Assembly (NCBI GenBank): GCA_029939035.1
Contig: JAOZTS010000047.1
Location: 1-8,141 of the forward strand
From: Candidatus Altimarinota bacterium
GTDB lineage: Bacteria; Patescibacteriota; Gracilibacteria; UBA1369; LOWO2-01-FULL-3
Reading direction: 5' to 3'
DNA length: 8,141 bases
Position numbers and translations under genes: made by a program. Shown here piece by piece: positions 1 through 5,404 of this stretch (position 1 is the first letter of the stretch; each line of letters opens with the position of its first letter). The notes under the pieces are model-generated. The model made no database searches. It was not told where the DNA came from and worked only from the letters and a program-made list of their open reading frames with translations.

Positions 1-1214
1 CGGGGGAGGTTGGCAATGAGTGGTTTGGATTTGCGGTGGATGCAGACGATATAAATGGGGATCAAATATATGACGTAGCGATTACTTCGTTTCCATATAA
101 AGGAGATCGGACGGGTTCAAAAGTTACTGTCTATTATGGTGGGGAAATGTTTGATAGTGCAGCTGATTTGATAATTGATGATCCTGCGAATTATTCGATG
201 ATTGGGGCTCGTGTGTTGTTGGAGGATATTGATGATGACGGGAATTCTGAGATTATTATTGGGGCACCTGGTATTGGTGGATACGAGAATGATGACGCAG
301 GGGACGTGTACATTTTGCATAGTTCTGATATCTACAATCGCTCTAGGTATAGCGTAAAAGAGCAGCATGTGACTTCTATTATTAATGGTCAGAATGCGGA
401 TGATTGGTTTGGATATAGCGTGAATGTTTTGGATATTAATGGAGATGGATTTGAGGATTTGGCAGTTGGATCGCGTTATGCTGACGGAGTGAAGTCTGTT
501 AATGATGGAAATGTTGTTGTGCTTTTGGGAGATGGAAATCCTTTTGGTAATGAGAAGCAAACTTTTGATTCTGAGGATGAATTTGTAACGAGAGGGGAGT
601 TCATTAGCATAATTGTTGATAGGTTTAATTTGAAGAAAGAAAAGAATGAATATATCGATAGCTGTTATGATCACATAGATTTTTGTTTGTTCAATTTTGT
701 AGCGATGTCTTCTTATACAATTCAACTTGATCCGGAAGTTGTCCTTTATCCGGACATTCCTTTGGATCATGAATATTATGAAGAGGTAACAATTGGGACA
801 ATGCTTGGACTTATAAATGGGTATTTGAATGATGATACTAGTCCGTTCCGTCCTGACAATCCTATTTCTAGGATTCAGGCGTTAAAGATCGTTTTGGGGG
901 CTGCTGAAGCTGTGCCACCGAAGTATAGATTTGAGTTAGTAGACATTTTGGGGTCGATTGATCAACTGCGTAGTCAAGAGTCGCATTTCACCGATGTGGA
1001 TGCCAATATCTCGCATATGTGGTGGTACCCTAGATACGCGAATTTTGCGGTTGAAAATCAAATTGTCGACAGTGGTGAATTGTTCCGACCAGATGAAACG
1101 ATTACAAAATCAGAACTTGATGATATCATTGAGCGGACATTAATTTACAAAAATTCTACAAATGAAGAAGTTGAGTCATCAGGAGATCCAGAAAATGAAA
1201 CCCGGGGTGGATAA
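1..1214 (+). CDS. Partial surface protein with FG-GAP propeller repeats and C-terminal SLH domains
   Basis: The 5' end lies outside the window. The frame is open from base 3 (403 visible residues), and the GTG at 36 is an internal Val inside a repeat, not a start. Three FG-GAP repeats are visible: WFGFAV followed by a DINGD loop (about nt 21-75), a second with DIDDDGNSE (about 195-320), and WFGYSV followed by DINGDGFED (about 402-470). These Asp-rich loops bind Ca2+ in integrin-alpha-type beta-propellers. From about nt 577 the protein becomes S-layer-homology-like: a TRGEF motif, then YPDI with FRPDNPISR (about 750-900), then FTDV with FRPDETITK (about 987-1150). SLH domains tether proteins to cell-wall polymer, so I infer an exported, wall-anchored propeller, perhaps an adhesin or binding protein. 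No catalytic residues are recognisable. The tail is hydrophilic and overlaps the next gene by 20 bases. TAA stop. Confidence 0.85.
   Translation, partial: GEVGNEWFGFAVDADDINGDQIYDVAITSFPYKGDRTGSKVTVYYGGEMFDSAADLIIDDPANYSMIGARVLLEDIDDDGNSEIIIGAPGIGGYENDDAGDVYILHSSDIYNRSRYSVKEQHVTSIINGQNADDWFGYSVNVLDINGDGFEDLAVGSRYADGVKSVNDGNVVVLLGDGNPFGNEKQTFDSEDEFVTRGEFISIIVDRFNLKKEKNEYIDSCYDHIDFCLFNFVAMSSYTIQLDPEVVLYPDIPLDHEYYEEVTIGTMLGLINGYLNDDTSPFRPDNPISRIQALKIVLGAAEAVPPKYRFELVDILGSIDQLRSQESHFTDVDANISHMWWYPRYANFAVENQIVDSGELFRPDETITKSELDDIIERTLIYKNSTNEEVESSGDPENETRGG
1181..1185 (+). promoter_or_regulatory. Shine-Dalgarno for the TrmH-family methyltransferase
   Basis: AGGAG lies 9 bases before the ATG at 1195, inside the end of the upstream gene. 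It is one of only two clear Shine-Dalgarno sequences in the window. It decides the start at 1195 over the in-frame ATG at 1162, which has no such signal and would add 11 residues upstream of the conserved region. Confidence 0.65.
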
Positions 1215-1701
1215 GGTGAAATCTGAAAAGAGAAATCCAATTTTTGCTCTGCTCGACAACATCAGAAGCCTATATAACGTAGGAGCTATTTTCCGGACAT
1301 CTGACGCAATTATGCTTGAAAAGGTGTTCCTATGTGGGATTACCGGATTTCCGCCTCGTAAGGAAATCTCGAAGACAGCTTTGGGGGCCGAGGAAATTGT
1401 GCCTTTTGAGTATCGGGAAAATGCTGTAGAGGCGATCCTGGAGCTGAAAAAGCAGGGTGTGAAGATTGTGGCCGTGGAATTGGCGGAAGGAAGTGTGTCA
1501 TATATTGATGCAGAATATGATTTCCCGGTGTGTTTTGTTTTTGGGCATGAAGTTGAAGGAATTAGTGATGAGGTAATGGAGGTTGTGGACATGGCGATTG
1601 ATTTGCCAATGTTGGGGAGGGCAAATTCGCTAAATGTGGCGACATGTTATGGCATTATCATGTATGATGCTTTGCAGAAATTAACTAATAAAAATGTTTA
1701 G
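1195..1701 (+). CDS. SpoU/TrmH-family RNA 2'-O-methyltransferase
   Basis: A 168-residue SPOUT-class methyltransferase of the small SpoU/TrmH type, predicted to transfer a methyl group from SAM to a ribose 2'-OH of tRNA or rRNA. All three family motifs are present. Motif 1 is DNIRSLYNVGAIFRTSDA (residues 21-38), with the conserved Asn28 and Arg34. Motif 2 is VFGHEVEGIS (115-124). Motif 3 is IDLPMLGRANSLNVA (135-149), the SAM-binding trefoil-knot segment. The length fits the minimal knot-domain members such as TrmL, without the extra N-terminal substrate domain of RlmB. The exact target nucleotide cannot be read from the sequence, so I give no symbol. The start at 1195 follows an AGGAG. The gene overlaps the surface-protein gene by 20 bases and the following gene by 8, which suggests coupled translation in one operon. 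TAG stop. Confidence 0.9.
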   Translation: MKPGVDKVKSEKRNPIFALLDNIRSLYNVGAIFRTSDAIMLEKVFLCGITGFPPRKEISKTALGAEEIVPFEYRENAVEAILELKKQGVKIVAVELAEGSVSYIDAEYDFPVCFVFGHEVEGISDEVMEVVDMAIDLPMLGRANSLNVATCYGIIMYDALQKLTNKNV

Positions 1702-2665
1702 TTTTTTTAGAATTACAATCTTTGGAGTTATCTTTATTGCCGCTGTTTTGGCGTGGGGATTTGCATTTGGATTTGCTTCTAATCAACCTGGAAGTTTTTT
1801 TAATAACGAACACAATGCAGTTTGGATTGGACATGAGTGGGTGGGGGAACAGAAATCTGATGTGGATATTCAGGAGCTCGTTACGACATTGAAAGATCAT
1901 CAAATTGATACGGTTTTTGTGCATGTTGGTCCGATAAATTCGAGTGGCAGTGTTGATCCGGAGATTTATAAATACTCTTTGGACTTTGTGGAGACGGCAA
2001 AATCTTTCGGAGAGGACATAGAGTATCAGGCTTGGCTAGGCCAAATCCGGAGGAAGCTTGATTTGTCTGATGAGGAAGTACGACATAATATTTCTAATTT
2101 GAGTATTATTTTGGCTGACATTATTGGGTTTGATGGAATTCATTTTGATATTGAGCCGGTTTGGGATGGAGATAAAGATTTTATAACATTGCTTTCTGAA
2201 GTTCGAGAAACTTTGAGTGAAGAGAAAAAGATTTCTGTGGCTTTGGCGGAATTAGTACCTGGTTCTATACTTTGGCTTTCAGAGCATGTTTATACATTTG
2301 AGAATTATAATTCTGAAGTGAATTATTCAAATGTAGCGAAGTATGCCGATCAGGTTGTGGCGATGGTTTATGATATTGGATTTGAGAGCGAATGGTTCTA
2401 TCGTTGGATTGTAGCTGAACAGACTATCCGGATAACTGCTTTGCTTGATGGTACAGAGGTTTTTATCGCGATTCCTTCGTATGATGAAAAGAAGGAAGGA
2501 TTTCATCCTGAGGCGGAAAATGTTGAGAATGGATTGCTTGGAATTACGAAAGGCCTTAATAATTTCCGAAGTAATGAAGATAATTTCGCAGGTGTTGCAA
2601 TCTATTCCTATTGGGAATTGGACGAAGAGGAATGGCAAGTGTATGATGATTTATGGCTTAAGTAA
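1694..2665 (+). CDS. Membrane-anchored or secreted GH18-like TIM-barrel protein
   Basis: 323 residues. Residues 8-28 form one hydrophobic segment, either a signal peptide or an N-terminal anchor, so the rest should lie outside the membrane. FDGIHFDIEP (146-155) matches the GH18 active-site signature DGxDxDxE, with Glu154 as the likely acid/base and Asp152 beside it; the usual middle Asp is His150. MVYD (224-227) matches the GH18 M-x-Y-D substrate motif, and a late SYWELDEEEW segment (305-314) fits the last barrel strand with its aromatic residue. I infer a glycoside hydrolase-like barrel acting on cell-wall or extracellular glycans, but the divergence makes the substrate unknown and inactivity possible. 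The ATG at 1694 overlaps the methyltransferase stop by 8 bases and has no Shine-Dalgarno. TAA stop, 5 bases before ybeY. Confidence 0.65.
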   Translation: MFSFFRITIFGVIFIAAVLAWGFAFGFASNQPGSFFNNEHNAVWIGHEWVGEQKSDVDIQELVTTLKDHQIDTVFVHVGPINSSGSVDPEIYKYSLDFVETAKSFGEDIEYQAWLGQIRRKLDLSDEEVRHNISNLSIILADIIGFDGIHFDIEPVWDGDKDFITLLSEVRETLSEEKKISVALAELVPGSILWLSEHVYTFENYNSEVNYSNVAKYADQVVAMVYDIGFESEWFYRWIVAEQTIRITALLDGTEVFIAIPSYDEKKEGFHPEAENVENGLLGITKGLNNFRSNEDNFAGVAIYSYWELDEEEWQVYDDLWLK

Positions 2666-2670
2666 TTACT

Positions 2671-3120
2671 ATGTTGAAATTAAATGTTATCAATGAGACG
2701 AAGGCAAAGGTTTCAAAAAAAATATTCGAGGATATTTTCAAAAAGTTTAATAAAGTTTTGAAAACAAAAATCGACAAGAAACTCGGGGAAAGAACCGGAT
2801 TTGTGGATTTGGTGATAAATAGTGATAAATCGATGCACTCTATAAACCTGGAATATCGTGGCAAGGACGAGCCTACTGACGTTATTTCTTTTGCTTATCT
2901 TGAGGTGACAGACTTCAAAAAAGAAACGGGAGATGTCCTTGCTGGGGATATTGGTATCTCTGTGGAAACGGCAAAAAAACAGGCAAAGGAACATAAACAT
3001 ACTCTGAAAAAAGAGTTCGAAGTTCTATTCACTCATGGCCTTTTGCATTTGATCGGATTTGACCACAAGACAAATAAACAGGAAGCGGAAATGGAAAAGT
3101 GGGCAAAAAAAGTTCTCTAA
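2671..3120 (+). CDS. ybeY: YbeY, rRNA maturation endoribonuclease
   Basis: A 149-residue zinc-dependent single-strand endoribonuclease family protein, used in 16S rRNA 3'-end maturation and 70S quality control in bacteria where it has been studied. The zinc site HGLLHLIGFDH is complete at residues 122-132 (His122, His126, His132). Upstream are the conserved NLEYRGKDEPTDVISF block (59-74), which includes the invariant Arg63, and the GDIGIS strand (92-97). The length is normal for the family. The start is an ATG 5 bases after the preceding stop, without a visible Shine-Dalgarno, so translation is probably coupled to the GH18-like gene. It is the last gene of the left + strand block, and its stop overlaps the stop of the converging gene by 4 bases. 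Confidence 0.95.
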   Translation: MLKLNVINETKAKVSKKIFEDIFKKFNKVLKTKIDKKLGERTGFVDLVINSDKSMHSINLEYRGKDEPTDVISFAYLEVTDFKKETGDVLAGDIGISVETAKKQAKEHKHTLKKEFEVLFTHGLLHLIGFDHKTNKQEAEMEKWAKKVL

Positions 3121-3464
3121 GCAAAATCTTCCAAATCAACTACTTGCCAGGTTTCTGAAAGTTCTGATTTCTGCTTCATTGTGATTTTTACTCGTGGCAT
3201 GTCCAATTTGTCTGCACTTTTTTGGTGTCCTGATCCTGAGAGGGCGTGTGTTTCCACGTTTCTAGTAAGCTGAATATCTAGCTTGTTTAGGTTGCATTCT
3301 ACGACTCTCTGGGTACCAATTTCGAGTTCTTGTGATCCAATTGATATATATAATGGGGATAGTTCATCACTTAATATTTCCCCACCTGAAGCTTCTATTC
3401 TATCAATTATAGCCTCAAAAGCTTCATCTTTTGCAGCAGCTTTTGTTTCCGGGATTTCCGGCAT
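3117..3464 (-). CDS. Unrecognised small acidic protein
   Basis: About 115 residues, no family recognised. The N-terminal third (residues 8-30) is Ala/Glu/Lys-rich and predicted helical. The remainder alternates polar and hydrophobic residues as in beta strands and ends in an acidic QVVDLEDFA. There is no signal peptide, membrane segment or cysteine cluster (one Cys), so a soluble cytoplasmic protein is likely. I chose the ATG at 3464 because GGAGGAG precedes it by 11 bases. An ATG at 3491 would add MGVGGEKKP and lacks a Shine-Dalgarno, and a TTG at 3524 is less likely still. Amino-acid composition favours this strand over the opposite-strand frame, which reads as Ser/Pro-rich noise. It converges on ybeY with overlapping stops and diverges from the SAM methyltransferase. 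TAG stop. Confidence 0.65.
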   Translation of the reverse strand: MPEIPETKAAAKDEAFEAIIDRIEASGGEILSDELSPLYISIGSQELEIGTQRVVECNLNKLDIQLTRNVETHALSGSGHQKSADKLDMPRVKITMKQKSELSETWQVVDLEDFA

Positions 3465-3475
3465 TGGTTTTTTTT

Positions 3476-3482
3476 CTCCTCC
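3476..3482 (-). promoter_or_regulatory. Shine-Dalgarno GGAGGAG setting the start at 3464
   Basis: On the - strand the sequence reads GGAGGAG, then an A-rich 11-base spacer, then ATG. It is the strongest ribosome-binding site in the window. It lies inside the possible longer frame from 3491, and that is why the shorter start is preferred. Confidence 0.5.
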
Positions 3483-3514
3483 GACTCCCATGGTGTTGTG
3501 GTTAATGTGTGGAC

Positions 3515-3543
3515 AGTTTAGCAATTTATTTACTGTGTTACAA
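3515..3543 (-). promoter_or_regulatory. Predicted sigma70-type promoter for the small acidic protein
   Basis: Read on the - strand: a -35 box TTGTAA (3543-3538, 4 of 6 to consensus), a 17-base spacer, and a -10 box TAAACT (3520-3515, 4 of 6). Transcription would start near 3508, giving a leader of about 44 bases to the ATG at 3464 that contains the GGAGGAG. The -35 box overlaps the -10 box of the oppositely directed methyltransferase promoter. Prediction only. Confidence 0.35.
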
Positions 3544-3544
3544 T
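3536..3544 (+). promoter_or_regulatory. Predicted extended -10 promoter for the SAM methyltransferase
   Basis: TGTTACAAT is a TGn extended -10 with a TACAAT hexamer (5 of 6 to consensus). No good -35 lies at the right distance, which is tolerated by extended -10 promoters. The predicted start point, near 3551, falls within 2 bases of the ATG at 3553. That would make the transcript leaderless and agrees with the absence of a Shine-Dalgarno. Confidence 0.4.
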
Positions 3545-3552
3545 GCTGAGCG

Positions 3553-4161
3553 ATGGGAAAGAGTAAAGTTTACAATTCGGAGGAAGGTTATGATCTGTAT
3601 GCGTCCATGTATGATGAAAATTTTATGTATCTGAATAGTTTTGAGAAGGGGTCTTTGGATAAGGTGCTTGGGAATCTGAAGGGTAAGAGGGTGCTAGATA
3701 TTGGCTGTGGGACTGGGCGAGTTATTGGGATGCTTCGAGAAAAAGGAGCTGAGATTGTGGCATTGGATATTTCTGAGGAAATGATAATTGCTGCTGGCCG
3801 GAAGTTTCCGGATGTTGAGTGCGTGGTAGGGGATAGCGATAATTTGCCGTTTGCGGATGAGAGCTTTGATTTGGTTTTGGGGTTGTTTTGGATTGTGCAT
3901 TTGGGAGATTTGAAAGCGAGCTTTGATGAAGTTTATCGGGTTTTGAAAAAAGGTGGTCGATTTATTCTTTCAAATATTAATCAGAAAAAAGCTCCAAAAT
4001 TGACGACTAAAAGTGGTAAAAACATTGTGATTGAGTCTTATTACCATATGCCTGCGAAGGTGGCTGAGGCTTTGGAATATGCCTATTTTGATGTGGTGAG
4101 GGATGAATATATTTACGAGAAAGATGTTTGGGTGAATCAGATATTGGAGGGGAGGAAGTAA
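3553..4161 (+). CDS. Class I SAM-dependent methyltransferase
   Basis: 202 residues with a Rossmann-fold methyltransferase core of the Methyltransf_11/25 kind. Motif I VLDIGCGTG (47-55) binds SAM. The acidic end of strand 2 is ALDIS with Asp72, which should hold the ribose hydroxyls. GDSDNLPF (93-100) contacts the adenine, and FDLVLG (105-110) with the YRVLKKGGRFILS block (128-140) completes the core. The N-terminus (YDLYASMYDENF, 13-24) resembles the cap helix of UbiE-like and other small-molecule methyltransferases, but the acceptor cannot be deduced. Soluble, no membrane segment. It starts at the ATG at 3553 without a Shine-Dalgarno, just downstream of a predicted extended -10, and is divergent from the small acidic gene. 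TAA stop directly abuts the -35 box of the next gene's predicted promoter. Confidence 0.88.
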   Translation: MGKSKVYNSEEGYDLYASMYDENFMYLNSFEKGSLDKVLGNLKGKRVLDIGCGTGRVIGMLREKGAEIVALDISEEMIIAAGRKFPDVECVVGDSDNLPFADESFDLVLGLFWIVHLGDLKASFDEVYRVLKKGGRFILSNINQKKAPKLTTKSGKNIVIESYYHMPAKVAEALEYAYFDVVRDEYIYEKDVWVNQILEGRK

Positions 4162-4190
4162 TTGACTTCTAGCCCTATTTCCCATACCAT
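4162..4190 (+). promoter_or_regulatory. Predicted sigma70-type promoter for the lipoprotein gene
   Basis: The -35 box TTGACT (4162-4167, 5 of 6 to consensus), a 17-base spacer, and a -10 box TACCAT (4185-4190, 4 of 6). The start point would be near 4197, about 22 bases before the lipoprotein ATG at 4219. The -35 box begins one base after the methyltransferase stop. It is the best-spaced promoter candidate in the window but has not been tested. Confidence 0.45.
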
Positions 4191-4216
4191 TTTTGGGCAT
4201 TATTTTAACCCAAAAA
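4190..4216. repeat. Inverted repeat over the predicted lipoprotein transcription start
   Basis: TTTTTGGG (4190-4197) is a perfect 8-base match to the complement of CCCAAAAA (4209-4216), with an 11-base AT-rich loop between them. It ends 3 bases before the ATG at 4219. It could be an operator for a dimeric regulator or a weak hairpin. It is a poor terminator for the methyltransferase gene because no T-run follows on the + strand. Confidence 0.4.
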
Positions 4217-4218
4217 AA

Positions 4219-5337
4219 ATGAAGAAATTACTAATTCCATTTATGGTTGTGGCGATGGTCCTGAGCGGATGTTCGCTGCTTGATAAAGAGCAAACTGCAA
4301 AGGATCTCGTGAGCGAGGCTTTCAAGAATCTGGAAGGAATGGACTATTACGATTATGAATTTGACTTCGGCGGAGAGGTAATTGCTGAAGGTGAAACTGT
4401 GGATTTTGATATTAGTTATAATGGAAAACAAGATAATACTGACAAAACAAAGCCAAAATTTACTATGGAAATAGATATCGGATTTTCTGTAGAAGAATTT
4501 GGAGATCAATCTGTTAAAGGTGAAATTAGATCTGACGGAGAGTTTTTGTATTTTATTCTTAGTGAGGTTTCTGATTTCAATGGAGAGCTTCCATCTGAAA
4601 TGATAGATCCATTTAAGGAACAGTGGTATAGCTTGAGTTTGACTGATGACCTTCTTGGAGGTGTTTCTCCATTCTCAACTTACTCTATGACAGAGGATGA
4701 TGAGAACATGACTGATGAGCAAAGGGAATTGATGGAACTTTATGAAGACACAGAGTTCTTGAAAGATGTTGAATTTGTAAAGACTGAAGATGGATACGAT
4801 GTTTATACAGGAGCTTTGGATAAAGATGCTTCAAAGAAATTCATCAATAAAGCGGTGGAGATGCAAGGACAATCTCTCACTGGTGATGAGGAAGAAGAGT
4901 TTTATAAATTTATGGAAAGTGTTGATGTAGATATGTTGATGTATGTGGATAAGGCTGAGAATGCTTTGACCAAGGTTACTGGAACTGTGACAATGATCGG
5001 AATGGAGGGAGTTGATGCGGATTTAGAGTTCTCAATGGAATTTATGAATCTTCATGAACCTGTAGTGGTCGAGGTTCCAACTGATGTTGAGGAATTTGAT
5101 CCAATGATGATACTTGGAGCGATGATGGGAATGGATCCTGCGATGATGGAGGCAGCTATGACAGATGATTTCCCAATGGATGACGGTTCAGACCCATTCA
5201 TAATGGACTCTTCTGGATATGAAGATGCTGGCATGGAAGATTATGCCATGGGTGATTATGATCTGGACGAATTCAACAAAGAAATGGAAAAAGCTGTGAA
5301 AGAAATGGAAGAAGGTATGGCTGAACTTGGATACTAG
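4219..5337 (+). CDS. Acidic lipoprotein with Met/Asp/Glu-rich C-terminal tail
   Basis: 372 residues. The N-terminus MKKLLIPFMVVAMVLSGC is a textbook lipoprotein signal: two Lys, a hydrophobic core, and a lipobox LSGC with Cys18 as the lipidated residue. The mature protein should sit on the outer face of the cytoplasmic membrane. The body (about 35-290) is an alternating-hydrophobicity, acidic domain suggestive of the LolA/LppX-like beta-sheet folds seen in many bacterial lipoproteins; this is a resemblance of pattern, not a recognised motif. The last 80 residues are unusual, with 15 Met, 13 Asp and 10 Glu, in clusters such as MMILGAMMGMDPAMMEAAM, ending in a charged helix (EMEKAVKEMEEGM). I chose the ATG at 4219, not a TTG at 4162, because the lipobox signal begins there and a promoter overlaps the longer start. 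No Shine-Dalgarno. TAG stop. Confidence 0.85.
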   Translation: MKKLLIPFMVVAMVLSGCSLLDKEQTAKDLVSEAFKNLEGMDYYDYEFDFGGEVIAEGETVDFDISYNGKQDNTDKTKPKFTMEIDIGFSVEEFGDQSVKGEIRSDGEFLYFILSEVSDFNGELPSEMIDPFKEQWYSLSLTDDLLGGVSPFSTYSMTEDDENMTDEQRELMELYEDTEFLKDVEFVKTEDGYDVYTGALDKDASKKFINKAVEMQGQSLTGDEEEEFYKFMESVDVDMLMYVDKAENALTKVTGTVTMIGMEGVDADLEFSMEFMNLHEPVVVEVPTDVEEFDPMMILGAMMGMDPAMMEAAMTDDFPMDDGSDPFIMDSSGYEDAGMEDYAMGDYDLDEFNKEMEKAVKEMEEGMAELGY

Positions 5338-5366
5338 TGTGGGGATGGATGTATTCATTCTCCTAT

Positions 5367-5404
5367 ATTTCAAAAATTCAAAAATTTTGAGATTTTGAAA
5401 TTTT
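5367..5404. terminator. AT-rich nested hairpin between convergent genes, probable terminator
   Basis: ATTTCAAAA (5367-5375) pairs perfectly with TTTTGAAAT (5393-5401). Inside it TCAAAA/TTTTGA (5378-5383 and 5385-5390) forms a second palindrome. On the + strand the outer stem runs into TTTTATTTCTTC, a plausible U-rich tail for ending the lipoprotein transcript. The stem is very AT-rich, hence weaker than a classical terminator. On the - strand no T-run follows. It ends over the stop codon of the converging membrane-protein gene. Confidence 0.5.

Noticed and set aside
36..38. GTG as the start of the FG-GAP protein
   Set aside because: The frame is open to base 3 and the upstream residues complete a WFGFAV repeat, so the gene begins before the window.
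117..770. Long open frame on the - strand opposite the FG-GAP protein
   Set aside because: Ile/Asn/Arg-rich composition with no motif; it is the mirror of a clearly coding frame.
1162..1194. Longer start for the SpoU/TrmH methyltransferase
   Set aside because: No Shine-Dalgarno there and the added residues are not part of the conserved domain; the ATG at 1195 follows AGGAG by 9 bases.
3283..3549. Open frame on the + strand opposite the small acidic protein
   Set aside because: Ser/Pro-rich, no Shine-Dalgarno, no recognisable feature; the - strand frame has a ribosome-binding site and better composition. Its TGA end is therefore not counted as a real stop.
4162..4218. TTG start giving the lipoprotein 19 extra residues
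   Set aside because: It would bury the lipoprotein signal and covers a promoter-like sequence; the signal starts at the ATG at 4219.
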